Source: Chthonomonas sp. UBA1950
GTDB lineage: Bacteria; Armatimonadota; Fimbriimonadia; Fimbriimonadales; Fimbriimonadaceae
Assembly: GCA_002336105.1 (NCBI GenBank)
Contig: DDEQ01000025.1
Location: 1 to 27,445, forward strand
Length of the DNA: 27,445 nucleotides
Reading direction: 5' to 3'
Each line of letters begins with the position of its first letter. The stretch's first letter is position 1. The notes beneath the pieces are model-generated. The model ran no database searches. It worked only from the letters and a program-made list of their open reading frames with translations, and had not been told where the DNA came from. Made by a program: the position numbers and the translations under genes. This document shows, in pieces, positions 1-8,916 of the stretch.

Positions 1-59
1 CGCGGATTCAAAATGATACACTACCTAGTTTTCGGCGTGGTGTCGTTCTGATGGATGCC

Positions 60-1088
60 TTATTTCTGGCGAATCTCAGAAATAGATTTCACCCCTTCCC
101 GATCCATTCGACTTACAAACTGGCTCAGAACCGTGTAGGTAAACATCGGACCACCGTAAATGAACCCGGTATAGGCTTGGCACAGATGGGCTCCGAGAGT
201 GAATTTATTCCACAGGTCGTCACCTGATGCTATTCCGCCCACTCCGATAACGGTCAGTTCGGGGCTGCTGTGACTGGAGACGTGCTTTAGAATCTCGTTA
301 GCCTTTTTTTGAACAGGAAAGCCGCTGAGACCGCCGGTTTCTTCTGGATCGTATTTGAGCATGTCTCTTGCGATAGTTGTATTGGTTGCGATCAGCCCAG
401 TCAGCTTCGTGTCATGGGCTACTTGGAGCACCTCATCTACTGCCTCGAACTCAAGGTCAGGGGCAATTTTCACAAAGAGGGGTTTCGTGGAATCGACGCT
501 TTGGATGGCCTGGATGATATCGATGAGAGGTCCTTTCTCTTGAAGAGACCGTAACCCCGGTGTGTTGGGCGAAGAGACATTGATGACAAAGTACGCGCCG
601 TAGGGAAGCAACGCCCGAAAAGAGGCTTCGTAATCAGCCGGAGCGTCTTTCAACTCCGTCACTTTGGATTTTCCAAGATTGATCCCGATAACGGTTTTCG
701 GATTGCTATGCGAAAGTCTTTGGGCAGCCGCCTCACATCCATCGTTATTGAAGCCCATTCGGTTGATAAGGGCTTTTTCTTCGGGGATTCGAAATAGTCT
801 GGGCTTTGGATTCCCCGGCTGCGGATATCTTGTGATCGTTCCTACTTCGACGCTACCAAACCCGAGACGGTGCCAGTGATCTACTGCGATGGCGTTCTTG
901 TCAAAACCTGCCGCTAGTCCCAAAGGATTCTCAAACATCACTCCGAAAAGCGTTTGTGAAAGCCTGGAGTCCCTTATTTCTGGTGAGCAAATTAACCCTT
1001 TTGAAATCGCGGTCATCCCGAGTTCATGGGCTTTTTCTGGGTCTAGTTGGAACGCGAGCGGGCGCAAAATCGACGAGTAGAGACTCAC
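60..1088 (-). CDS. pyrD: Dihydroorotate dehydrogenase (quinone), class 2
   Basis: Oxidises dihydroorotate to orotate in pyrimidine synthesis, with FMN as cofactor and quinone as acceptor, at the inner face of the membrane. The 342-residue length and an N-terminal segment with FQLDPEKAHELG (13-24) are typical of the membrane-associated class 2 enzymes. FMN and substrate motifs are visible: LAAGFDKNA (58-66), RMGFNNDG (110-117), the catalytic-serine loop NVSSPNTPGLR (170-180, Ser173 by analogy with E. coli Ser175), FVKIAPDL and VIGVGGIASGDD. The start is GTG at 1086-1088. The gene stands alone and diverges from the zinc-ribbon gene across 85 bp. Family assignment is firm. Confidence 0.97.
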   Translation of the reverse strand: MSLYSSILRPLAFQLDPEKAHELGMTAISKGLICSPEIRDSRLSQTLFGVMFENPLGLAAGFDKNAIAVDHWHRLGFGSVEVGTITRYPQPGNPKPRLFRIPEEKALINRMGFNNDGCEAAAQRLSHSNPKTVIGINLGKSKVTELKDAPADYEASFRALLPYGAYFVINVSSPNTPGLRSLQEKGPLIDIIQAIQSVDSTKPLFVKIAPDLEFEAVDEVLQVAHDTKLTGLIATNTTIARDMLKYDPEETGGLSGFPVQKKANEILKHVSSHSSPELTVIGVGGIASGDDLWNKFTLGAHLCQAYTGFIYGGPMFTYTVLSQFVSRMDREGVKSISEIRQK

Positions 1089-1173
1089 ACCTATTAAGTT
1101 ACCGAAACAATATCATCAGAATTCACACAAATCAAGTGATACAAACAGGTGTCCCCGACTCGTCAAGAGAGGT

Positions 1174-2061
1174 GTGAACTGTCCCAGATGCGGAAAACCA
1201 GTGGCGGCGGGTGCGGCGTTTTGCATGCACTGTGGGCAGCCCATCGGTACGCCGAAGCCGACGCAAGCACCCTCGGGTGGCACGGCAGTAGGAGCCGCTT
1301 ATCAGCAAGACGCCCGGAAAAAGAAAACAATCGCAGCCGTAATCGGGATCTTCGCGGCGATACTGGGCATATTCCTGGGTTTGAAAGCGGCAGGCGTTTT
1401 AGGTGCGAATACGACAAAAGATCCGGGAACGCTCCAAGCCCGTGGTGCGACTTCTGGACCCGTTTTGGTTAAAGAAGCCGCCCCCACCCCGCCCGTACTT
1501 GAAAAAGGCGCAGAAAAGAAGGTGATGCCAAAGGATGTTGAAGATTGGCTCAAACACCTCGAAAAGTGCGAAGCGATGAAAGTGGAGATCACGCTTCGTC
1601 AGCAAGCCGAATTGATGAAGTTTCAGCAGATGTTGAGCGTTCTCGGGCCGGATATGAACGCGCTGAACCCTTACGATAATGAAGACAGCCAATCTCCTGA
1701 CAAGATCACTGGTGGTAAGTTTGCTGATCTACGGCCCGACTGGGAAAAGCTGATTCAATACTTCAATTCTTATCCGCCACCCGAAGAGTGTCGTCCGATT
1801 GCTGATGACTTCGGTCGAGCCCTCTCCGAAATTCCCGGAATGACTTCCGACGTAATAGATGTCTTGAACACCGTCGGGCAAGACCCAAGTGCTGCGTTGC
1901 AAAAAGTCAATAAGCTAAAAGGGAAGAGCTATGGCGACATTGATCGCTATTTCAATCGAGCGGATCAGCGGCTCAAAGCCATTTGTGAAAAGTACGATAC
2001 GAGCAAGTGGTTTAATGTGAAAGGCGACGTCATTGAGGGTGGATCACTCGGTAAGTTCTGA
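1174..2061 (+). CDS. Zinc-ribbon, single-pass membrane protein of unknown function
   Basis: The N-terminus is a compact zinc ribbon with two CxxC knuckles (Cys3/Cys6 and Cys17/Cys20). A linker rich in Pro, Gly and Thr follows, then a basic KKK and one hydrophobic segment at about 52-71, so the ribbon should be cytoplasmic and the remainder outside or periplasmic. After a second low-complexity linker (about 80-115), residues 116-295 form a charged, mostly helical domain that I do not recognise. It contains two isolated cysteines in the ECR and ICEK contexts. The start is GTG at 1174, preceded by AAGAGAGG. The gene converges on pilB. The family function is unknown; zinc-ribbon plus membrane-helix layouts are common among uncharacterised bacterial envelope proteins. 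Confidence 0.85.
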   Translation: MNCPRCGKPVAAGAAFCMHCGQPIGTPKPTQAPSGGTAVGAAYQQDARKKKTIAAVIGIFAAILGIFLGLKAAGVLGANTTKDPGTLQARGATSGPVLVKEAAPTPPVLEKGAEKKVMPKDVEDWLKHLEKCEAMKVEITLRQQAELMKFQQMLSVLGPDMNALNPYDNEDSQSPDKITGGKFADLRPDWEKLIQYFNSYPPPEECRPIADDFGRALSEIPGMTSDVIDVLNTVGQDPSAALQKVNKLKGKSYGDIDRYFNRADQRLKAICEKYDTSKWFNVKGDVIEGGSLGKF

Positions 2062-2073
2062 CGTTGGGAGGGA

Positions 2074-2089
2074 GGGCCATCCGTGGCCC
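2074..2089. terminator. Small GC-rich hairpin between convergent genes
   Basis: GGGCCA and TGGCCC are separated by TCCG, and a few more pairs extend outward. The hairpin lies 12 bp after the zinc-ribbon stop and 27 bp from the pilB stop. There is no T-run on either side, so it is only a weak terminator candidate for the two convergent transcripts. Confidence 0.35.
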
Positions 2090-2116
2090 GTCCGCTTCCA
2101 TGCCGAATCAATTCTT

Positions 2117-3862
2117 CTAGGCGATCTTTCGTGCCAGAGAGCTTCCTGCAAATGCAGCGTCCAAGAAGACGACGCGCTTGGCTTCTTCCATGCTCGTAAC
2201 GCCCGACGCCACCATTTCGAGTGCTTGCTGTTGCATTGGTATATATCCGTATTCGATCGCGAGTTCGCTAATGGCTTCAACAGGCGTTCGAGACGCAACC
2301 AGTTTTGAGACCTCTGAGTTCACTGGCATGAGCTCGTGGATGGCGGTTCTGCCTTTGAACCCAGTATTCGCGCATTCCTGGCAGCCAACGGAGTAACTCG
2401 TGAGATCAGGCGGTTCAATGCCGTATCCTCGCATGATGTCTGCATCGTGAGGATCTAGAGGCTTCGTAGATGTGCAATGCGGGCAGAGGACTCGAAGGAG
2501 TCGTTGCGCCATGACACCTGTGAGCGACGTTCCCAGTAGATAAGGGTCGATACCCATGTCCAGTAATCGCGGGATCGAGCTTGGCGCGTCATTACAGTGC
2601 AAAGTGCTCAAGACCATGTGACCCGTCAGTGCCGCTCGAATCGCTGTTTCAGCGGTTTCGCCATCGCGGATCTCACCAACAAGAACGATATCAGGGTCTT
2701 GCCTTAAGATGGCCCGAAGTTGTTTGGCAAATGTGAGCCCCACCTTTTCGTTCACTTGGGACTGGTTGACGCCATCAATGTCGTATTCGACGGGGTCTTC
2801 GCACGTCATCACGTTGTTCGAGGACTTCTTCAGCTCTTTCAACGCCGCATAGAGGGTTGTGGTCTTGCCGCTTCCGGTCGGACCTGTGACTAGAAACATT
2901 CCATATGGCTTGTTGACCAAGGAACGGAATAGCTCAAGGTTGTGGTCAGAGAATCCGATCTCGCTGAGATTCTTGAGAGAAACCGATTTGTCCAGAATTC
3001 GAAGAACGATGCGTTGGCCGTGGTAGTTCGGCAATACCGATACACGCAGATCAACCTCGCGGCCATCAATGCTCACCGAGATGCGACCATCTTGAGGAAT
3101 TCGGTATTCCACGATGTCGAGTTCCGCCATGATTTTTAAGCGGGTCACCAACATCGGCAAAAGAGTCGGAGGGATTTGTCGCGCCAAAAGCATTCCGCCG
3201 TCAACGCGGTACCGAACCTCAACGCGGTCGTTTCTTGGCTCGATGTGAATGTCACTAGCGCCAAATCGGATGGCTTCTCGCAACACCTGGTTGACCAGCC
3301 CGACCACTGGGCGGGTATCTGTCTCGGTGATCTGTGCTGACTTATCCTTGGACTTTGCGGTTACATTAAAATCTTTAAGGGCTAGGTCGACCAGTTCGTC
3401 GAGGTTCTCGGGTGCCGCAGATTTTCCGTGAAACTTTTCGATGGCCTCGGCGAGGCGTTTTGCGTCGGCAAGAACTGGTTCAACTCTTAGGCCGGTTTGC
3501 TTTCGGATCAGTGAAATCGTTGCGAAATCATGAGGATTGACCATCGCGACAAGGAGCAAATCGCCTCGAATTGCTACGGGAAGGCATTGTCGTTCCTGAC
3601 TCACCTGTCCCGCAACCTTTTTGACTGCTTTGGGGTCCGGTTGTTCGGCCTCGATTCGCCAGGGACAAACACCGATTTGTGCCGCAAGCGCGTTCAGCAA
3701 TAGCTCCTCGGTAATGTATCCCATATCGACAAGGATGGAACCGAGTGGCATCTTTGTCGCCGATTGTGATGCCAATGCGCTATCTAGCTGATCTTGATCA
3801 ATCAGGCGGAGAGAGAGCAGCAGTTCACCAAGTCGCTTTCGAGGGCTGGTCATGATTTTCAC
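2117..3862 (-). CDS. pilB: Type IV pilus / type II secretion assembly ATPase (PilB/GspE family)
   Basis: A cytoplasmic hexameric ATPase that powers pilin (or pseudopilin) polymerisation. An MshEN-type N-terminal domain (about 8-150) has the LGELLLSLRLI and LGSILVDMGYI repeats that in relatives bind c-di-GMP. The secretion ATPase core follows, with ASDIHIEP (202-209), Walker A GPTGSGKTT (327-335), the Asp box CEDPVEY (354-360), Walker B DIVLVGEIRD (391-400) and the His box LSTLHCNDA (418-426). A zinc tetracysteine (C460, C463, C494, C497) is complete, which indicates an extension ATPase and not a PilT retraction ATPase. No other pilus gene is in the window, so pilB versus gspE cannot be settled. 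The start is GTG (3862) or, three codons on, ATG (3853); both lie in or beside a hairpin. Confidence 0.93.
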   Translation of the reverse strand: MKIMTSPRKRLGELLLSLRLIDQDQLDSALASQSATKMPLGSILVDMGYITEELLLNALAAQIGVCPWRIEAEQPDPKAVKKVAGQVSQERQCLPVAIRGDLLLVAMVNPHDFATISLIRKQTGLRVEPVLADAKRLAEAIEKFHGKSAAPENLDELVDLALKDFNVTAKSKDKSAQITETDTRPVVGLVNQVLREAIRFGASDIHIEPRNDRVEVRYRVDGGMLLARQIPPTLLPMLVTRLKIMAELDIVEYRIPQDGRISVSIDGREVDLRVSVLPNYHGQRIVLRILDKSVSLKNLSEIGFSDHNLELFRSLVNKPYGMFLVTGPTGSGKTTTLYAALKELKKSSNNVMTCEDPVEYDIDGVNQSQVNEKVGLTFAKQLRAILRQDPDIVLVGEIRDGETAETAIRAALTGHMVLSTLHCNDAPSSIPRLLDMGIDPYLLGTSLTGVMAQRLLRVLCPHCTSTKPLDPHDADIMRGYGIEPPDLTSYSVGCQECANTGFKGRTAIHELMPVNSEVSKLVASRTPVEAISELAIEYGYIPMQQQALEMVASGVTSMEEAKRVVFLDAAFAGSSLARKIA

Positions 3863-3890
3863 TTGCTAGCGGATTCACTAGCAATGAAAA
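3856..3890 (-). promoter_or_regulatory. Inverted repeat at the pilB start
   Basis: On the plus strand TTTTCA-C-TTGCTAG (3856-3869) faces CTAGCAA-TGAAAA (3878-3890) across an 8-base loop, giving 13 pairs with one bulged C. In the pilB mRNA this hairpin contains the upstream GTG and ends two bases before the ATG. No Shine-Dalgarno sequence is visible outside the stem. It could be an operator or a translation-controlling hairpin; which one is not shown by the sequence. Confidence 0.6.
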
Positions 3891-4041
3891 TTGTCGGTAT
3901 TCCATGCTAGGCTGAACCTGATTGAACTACTGGGTTAAGTTCTCTTGCAGCAAAGCTGAGATGAGCGAAATCTGAGGTTTGAAACCACAACAGCTTTGAG
4001 AACATAGAAATGGGTACACTTTTTCGGCTTAAGAGGAACCC

Positions 4042-4281
4042 TTGAATACCGCTTATACAATCTTAGTTGCCATTGGCCTGATCGTGGCCGTCGTTTTCTC
4101 TTTACTAGTGTTGATCACGGGTAAAGGAGATGCGATGTCGGGTGGCGGTGGAGTTCGAACCACATTTAAGGGGAAGGCAAGCTTCGACGACTATATGTCT
4201 AAGCTCACTCTTTATCTGGGCATCTCCTTTATGATTCTGATGTTGGTGATCGACTGGATCGGAAACCGTCTGAATCAATAA
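4042..4281 (+). CDS. secG: Preprotein translocase subunit SecG
   Basis: A small membrane subunit of the SecYEG protein-export channel. The 79-residue product has two hydrophobic helices (about 4-25 and 54-74). Between them is the family's Gly/Ser-rich cytoplasmic loop with GKGDAMSGGGG and a TFKGKASFDDYMSKLT segment that matches the usual SecG pattern of a Thr-Phe followed by a Lys-rich turn leading to the second helix. The start is TTG at 4042 behind a good ribosome-binding site, AAGAGGAA (4031-4038). It converges on and overlaps the EamA gene by 7 bp at the stop codons. Short, weakly conserved families are easy to miss, but layout and motifs agree. Confidence 0.9.
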   Translation: MNTAYTILVAIGLIVAVVFSLLVLITGKGDAMSGGGGVRTTFKGKASFDDYMSKLTLYLGISFMILMLVIDWIGNRLNQ

Positions 4282-5144
4282 GTCAAAGATAATCGCCTTC
4301 TGATAAAGGGCATCGCCTCGCTGACCAGGATTCCAGCGATGATCAGCCCTCCTCCGATGACAGTCATACGGGTGATCGGTTCACCTGCCATCGCGCCAAA
4401 GCAAGCCGCCCAAACTGATTCGAGCGCGTAAATCACGGTAGCGCGTATTGGCGTGACCTTTCTTTGTGCCCAGTTCATCGTCAAAATCGCGCCTGCGGTT
4501 GCAAAGAGCCCCATCAAGATTCCGATTGTGACGGCAATCGAGCTAATCTTCTCATGGCTTTCTAGGGGTACGAACGCTAACGACACACACATCACAATGA
4601 GGAGTTGAACTGCGCAGAGAGCTATTGCGCCACCGTGATGCTTGAACCGACTGATCAGGATGATTTGCATCGAACTGGCGATTGCAGAAACGAAAACCAG
4701 AATTTCTCCAAGCCCAATACTCAAGCTCAAGTCGCCGTGCATCGAAATTACGATCAAGCCCAAGAACGAAAGTGTGACGCCAGCAATCGCTGACCTCGAT
4801 GGGCGGACCTTATGAAGAATCGCCTCTAGGATCGGCACCAAAGGGACATAAAAAGAAGCGATGAATGCTCCTTTGGCACTCTCGACTGTCTTTAGGCCGT
4901 AGGTTTGAGATGCAAACCCAATCACGATAACGAACCCGACAATGATTCCGGCTTTCCACTCTTTTCGGCCCGGGATTCTTCGGAGCAGTATCCATAGACA
5001 CGCAGCGCCGATTGTGAACCTAATTGCCAGAAACGAGAACGGCCCAATGGTGCTTACTGCGATTCGGGTGCCCAAAAACGTAGCGCCCCAAACTATCGTC
5101 GTTAGGATGAGCGCGATTTCTGGTAGTCGATGCTTCACCAACAA
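4275..5144 (-). CDS. EamA/DMT-family transporter (RhaT/YdcZ-like)
   Basis: A 289-residue polytopic membrane protein with about ten hydrophobic segments in two homologous halves, the signature of the drug/metabolite transporter superfamily. The first half begins LILTTIVWGATFLGTRIAV and includes RFTIGAACLW. The second half includes WAQRKVTPIRATVIYALESVWAACFGAMAGEPIT, described here in pieces: the RATVIYALESVWA segment is the usual EamA repeat end. The substrate cannot be read from sequence; relatives export amino acids or other metabolites. The start is TTG at 5144, 31 bp after the GNAT stop. It is the last gene of the addB-addA-GNAT run. Its stop overlaps that of secG. Confidence 0.9.
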   Translation of the reverse strand: MLVKHRLPEIALILTTIVWGATFLGTRIAVSTIGPFSFLAIRFTIGAACLWILLRRIPGRKEWKAGIIVGFVIVIGFASQTYGLKTVESAKGAFIASFYVPLVPILEAILHKVRPSRSAIAGVTLSFLGLIVISMHGDLSLSIGLGEILVFVSAIASSMQIILISRFKHHGGAIALCAVQLLIVMCVSLAFVPLESHEKISSIAVTIGILMGLFATAGAILTMNWAQRKVTPIRATVIYALESVWAACFGAMAGEPITRMTVIGGGLIIAGILVSEAMPFIRRRLSLTY

Positions 5145-5175
5145 CCCCGAGCTATGGTAGAGACCGTGCTCAATC

Positions 5176-5718
5176 TCACGACCTTGGGTTGACGCCGAGT
5201 TGGTCGTAGATTGTTTGCCAACGATCCGCGTGAGTAGGGCAGATATGATCTGGCTTGAAGCCTAAGGAAAGATAAGTTTTGAGCGCTGGTAACCGGAAAT
5301 CTTGTGTATTCAAAACAACGTCGTCGTATCCTAGCCGAACAAAAGCGTGAAGTGTTGCAACCGTGGCAGACCAGCCAAGTTTTGCTCCTCGATGGTCGGG
5401 ATGAACCCCTACCCAGTGAACATAGCCCGTCGTTGGACCGTTGTTTCCGCTAGCCGCAGACGCGGTGCCGACGATAGATATTCCTGAGCAAATCACGAAG
5501 GTCTCTTTTACGAAATCAGTTTCAACAAGGTCTTTCATTACTCGCTCAACAGACCAGTCTTCTGCGAACGCAACCGTTAACATTTGAGCTAACGACACCT
5601 CGTCACCCGGCTCATAGGTCCTAAGGTCGTAACCAAATGCGAGCTTCTGCTCCGGCAGATTAAGCAAATCGCTGCGTCGCATCTGTAGCTGAATTTCCTG
5701 TGTCTGCGGTTCCGCCAT
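5176..5718 (-). CDS. GNAT-family N-acetyltransferase
   Basis: A 180-residue acetyl-CoA-dependent acetyltransferase. The GNAT core lies after residue 30: the strand-4 segment YVHWVGVHPDHRG (99-111) leads into the pyrophosphate-binding turn RGAKLG (110-115), and the C-terminal part has LNTQDFRLPALKTYLSLGF, described as the typical segment in which a side-chain network and a Tyr precede the final strand. The first 28 residues are polar and look like an extension. The acceptor substrate is unknown. The ATG start is 12 bp after the addA stop, so it is likely cotranscribed with the repair genes, and the EamA transporter follows. No functional link to repair is implied by the sequence. Confidence 0.85.
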   Translation of the reverse strand: MAEPQTQEIQLQMRRSDLLNLPEQKLAFGYDLRTYEPGDEVSLAQMLTVAFAEDWSVERVMKDLVETDFVKETFVICSGISIVGTASAASGNNGPTTGYVHWVGVHPDHRGAKLGWSATVATLHAFVRLGYDDVVLNTQDFRLPALKTYLSLGFKPDHICPTHADRWQTIYDQLGVNPRS

Positions 5719-5730
5719 CAGGGAACTAGT

Positions 5731-8700
5731 TTACTGTTTACGGGAAAGCTCCCTTGCGTACTCCCGAACCTCAGACATCGGCAAGTTTAGATCTGGAGAG
5801 AGCACGATCGCGTCTGCTCGAAGAAAGATAAAATGCACTTCCTTTGGCGCTTTACCAAGGTTTGCCTCGATCATCAGGGCGTACGCCGCAGCTTGGTGTA
5901 GATAGCCTTCCATGCGTTTCTCCGCTTCTTTTTGCGTCGATACCGCATCTGTTTTGTAATCGACGACGACATATTCGCCGTCCTGATCGCAATATATCAG
6001 GTCGATATAGCCTTCGATGAGGGTTCCTTCGATATTCGCAGAAAGAAACATTTCACGCCAACATTGTCCTTTGCTTGCATTTCGAACTGTCTTAGTATCG
6101 AGTGCCTTCCTCGCCATTGCCAATAACGTATCGGGGTCTTGTTTCTCGATTTGTGCTTGAGCCATGACGAGGCGTGGCAAATAATGCTCCGGGAAACGTA
6201 GGTCAACTAACTGCATGATGCTATGGACGGCGCGGCCCAGATCGATGCCACCCGACCGAAGAATGCCTCTTATCGGGTTAGTTTCAATCGGCTCCCCTTT
6301 AAGCCAATCGCGAACCTCTCTTGCCAGTGTGCTTGGTGATCGGATCGGCTTGGTGACAATGTGGGACAGATCGTTCTGAATCTTTTGTGTGAGCTCAACA
6401 ATGTTGGTCAACTTGCCAGACCGTGCTTCCGTCTCCAAAACACAACCTTCTTCGTGTTCGAGTGGTATACGCAGCTCTTCAGGAATGGCTCCCCAAAGCC
6501 TTCCTGCCATAGAGGCATCTGGCTTTTTCGCGTCGTGACTACAGCCTAAAACTAGTCGGTCCTTTGCGCGGGTTGCCGCCACATACAGCAACCGATCTTG
6601 TTCTAGAAGGTCCATCGTGTTCTCGAGTTCTTTTTGCTCCGCCAGGCCACGCGTCGCTACAAGAGGCTTCGAGGTGAGGCGAACTTCCAGTTGGCCCAAT
6701 TCATTCGGAATCACGGGAACAGAATCTGCATTCGATTTAGAACCGCTGATACCAGTGAGAACTACAATCGGGAACTCCAGCCCTTTTGATGCGTGGATGG
6801 TCGTGATGCTAACGGCGTCATCGTCTTCCTCGGGAATCACGCTTTCGTTGACGCTCGCAGAACCATGAGAAAGCTCGGACAGGTATTGGACAAAACCCCG
6901 TAGAGATCCAACAGCGGACTGCTCATACTTCACAGCAAGGTCCTGCAAAATCATGATGCGTCGCCAGGCATCTCGCGGACGATCATGCAATGCCGCGCTT
7001 TCCATCAGTCGAAACCCTGCAATAACCTGGTCGACCAACTGCGTGAGCGTCGACCATACAGATGCGGAGTTGAGCTTGCGCAAAGTTTGGTACACGCGTT
7101 GAATTGACTCTACGTTCGAGTCGTTTTGCCAATCGAAGGAACCTTGATGTTCGAGCAGGTCTTGATCAGAACACCCTCCCGCAACGGAACGCAATACTGC
7201 GATGAGTGCGATTTCATCGGTCGGATCTGCCAAAACCTGAAGAAAACTCAGGACAGTTCTGGCTTCTTGAGAAGCGAAAAGCAGTGAGCGACTGTCGATT
7301 CTGTAAGGGATTCTTTGCGATTGAAGTGCTCGTTCCAGTGTTGGAAGGATAGTTCGCGACCGAATCAGGATCGTGACGTCCTTGAACATCGCGGGACGAA
7401 ATTGATCGGTTCGCCCGATCCGAACATGCCACCTCGCGTTACGAACCCGATCCGACAGCGCTCTCGCAAGAGTTTCCGATTCGAGTTCCCTCATGGCGTC
7501 TGCCTTGAGCCCCTCGATAGGACCCCCGATCAATTCGATCACTGACGCGTCCTGATGGGGAACACAAGCCGGATTAGGAAGAAGACTCGTATATGGTGAT
7601 TGTTGTTCTGAGTTGAGGAGTGTCAAGAAAATAGTGTTAACGTGACTAATTATCTCGGGGGTTGAGCGGAAGTTTGTTTGTAGCTGATGGACCTCTGAAG
7701 CAAGAGTTTTCTTGACTTCCTCATAGATCCTCATATCTGCTTGTCTGAACCGGTAGATCGACTGCTTTGGGTCACCTACGACGAAAAGAGATCCTTGTGG
7801 AATGGCCCCCGTTTCGTCTTCAAGAAGAAGCCGCAGGAAGCGTACTTGCAGTGGATCAGTATCTTGAAATTCGTCAACAAGGACGTGTGTGATGGTCTCT
7901 TTTACCTTTGACCGCGCCGACTCGGAGACTTCAAGCATTCGGACTGCATTCGCCAAGAGGTCGCGGAATTCGAGCGTCCCATCCGTTCTTCTTCTATCGT
8001 CATCTTCGGTGACGGCTTCAGCAATTCGGTCCAAGATGGGTGCTATTAGAGCCATCTGAATCGCCGCATTGATGGAAACTTTGAGCCTATCTGCGCGGTC
8101 ACGAAAAGCTACGCATGCGCTTTTAACTTCGGCAACGGACTCGCCCCATCCCTTCTTACTCCCTACGTTCGTCAGCGGCCTTGGCAAACCCGTCAACCAT
8201 TCCAGCGTGTTTTCGTGTCCACTTTCATAGTATCGAAGAACACTATTAATCTGTCCCAGTAGCTTGTCTTGAGGGTCAGAACAAATCTGGCTGAGTTCTG
8301 CTAGGCTCACACAGCGCTCGTGTAGATCAACGAATTCCTGTTCGAAGGTTGGAATCTCAGTTGTCCACGCACCAAGGAAAGGTCGGCGTTGGTTCTTGAG
8401 TGCTTTGGCAAAATTCCGAAACCGGTCGAGCTTGATATTGTTCTCAAATGCGGCCTCCCAAGCGGTCGCAAGGTTTGAATCAGCCAACAAAAGTTTTGCT
8501 AGATGCTGCCACCAGTCGTCTGTTCGAATGGTGGACTGTATGTCATCCAACAGCACAAAGCCTGGCGGAACTTCAGATTCGATGGGGAATTTAGTCAGTA
8601 GTCCTCGAACGAAACTGTCGATTGTCGAAATCGAAGCCTGTTCGATATCGTTCAGCAGGTGGCTCTGTTCTGGATAACGCCCTACGTGCTCTTCAAGCGA

Positions 8701-8916
8701 CCGTCGAAGCCTGTCGCGAAGCTCAGCTGCAGCTTTCTCGGTGAAAGTGATCGCAGCTATGTTTCGGAAGTGAATCGGCTTGCGATGGCGCGTGACCATC
8801 GACAATATTCGACCAACCATAGCGGTGGTTTTTCCCGTACCAGCACCTGCCTCGACGAACAAGTTCTTCTTGGTTCGAAACTGAATACGTCGTCTGGCTT
8901 TGCTGTCTCCGAGCAT
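5731..8916 (-). CDS. addA: AddA-type helicase-nuclease subunit (UvrD/Rep superfamily 1)
   Basis: The motor and nuclease subunit of an AddAB complex that processes double-strand DNA ends for RecA-dependent repair. Superfamily 1 motifs appear in order: Walker A EAGAGTGKTT (22-31), motif Ia ITFTEKAAAELRDRLR, motif II VLVDEFQDTDPLQ (345-357), motif III GDPKQSIYRFRQAD (381-394), motif IV LQTNFRST, motif V ITTIHASKGLEFP and motif VI LLYVAATRAKDRLV. The C-terminus carries a RecB-type nuclease: EGYIDLIY (D972) and VVVDYKTD (D986, K988). At 1061 residues it is shorter than B. subtilis AddA (about 1230). The start ATG overlaps the stop of the upstream addB-like gene by one base (TAATG), implying translational coupling. 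Confidence 0.95.
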   Translation of the reverse strand: MLGDSKARRRIQFRTKKNLFVEAGAGTGKTTAMVGRILSMVTRHRKPIHFRNIAAITFTEKAAAELRDRLRRSLEEHVGRYPEQSHLLNDIEQASISTIDSFVRGLLTKFPIESEVPPGFVLLDDIQSTIRTDDWWQHLAKLLLADSNLATAWEAAFENNIKLDRFRNFAKALKNQRRPFLGAWTTEIPTFEQEFVDLHERCVSLAELSQICSDPQDKLLGQINSVLRYYESGHENTLEWLTGLPRPLTNVGSKKGWGESVAEVKSACVAFRDRADRLKVSINAAIQMALIAPILDRIAEAVTEDDDRRRTDGTLEFRDLLANAVRMLEVSESARSKVKETITHVLVDEFQDTDPLQVRFLRLLLEDETGAIPQGSLFVVGDPKQSIYRFRQADMRIYEEVKKTLASEVHQLQTNFRSTPEIISHVNTIFLTLLNSEQQSPYTSLLPNPACVPHQDASVIELIGGPIEGLKADAMRELESETLARALSDRVRNARWHVRIGRTDQFRPAMFKDVTILIRSRTILPTLERALQSQRIPYRIDSRSLLFASQEARTVLSFLQVLADPTDEIALIAVLRSVAGGCSDQDLLEHQGSFDWQNDSNVESIQRVYQTLRKLNSASVWSTLTQLVDQVIAGFRLMESAALHDRPRDAWRRIMILQDLAVKYEQSAVGSLRGFVQYLSELSHGSASVNESVIPEEDDDAVSITTIHASKGLEFPIVVLTGISGSKSNADSVPVIPNELGQLEVRLTSKPLVATRGLAEQKELENTMDLLEQDRLLYVAATRAKDRLVLGCSHDAKKPDASMAGRLWGAIPEELRIPLEHEEGCVLETEARSGKLTNIVELTQKIQNDLSHIVTKPIRSPSTLAREVRDWLKGEPIETNPIRGILRSGGIDLGRAVHSIMQLVDLRFPEHYLPRLVMAQAQIEKQDPDTLLAMARKALDTKTVRNASKGQCWREMFLSANIEGTLIEGYIDLIYCDQDGEYVVVDYKTDAVSTQKEAEKRMEGYLHQAAAYALMIEANLGKAPKEVHFIFLRADAIVLSPDLNLPMSEVREYARELSRKQ

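Noticed and set aside
1..59. Possible end of a plus-strand gene or start of a minus-strand gene at the left edge
   Set aside because: Frames are open but too short to show motifs, and the plus frame runs antisense into pyrD.
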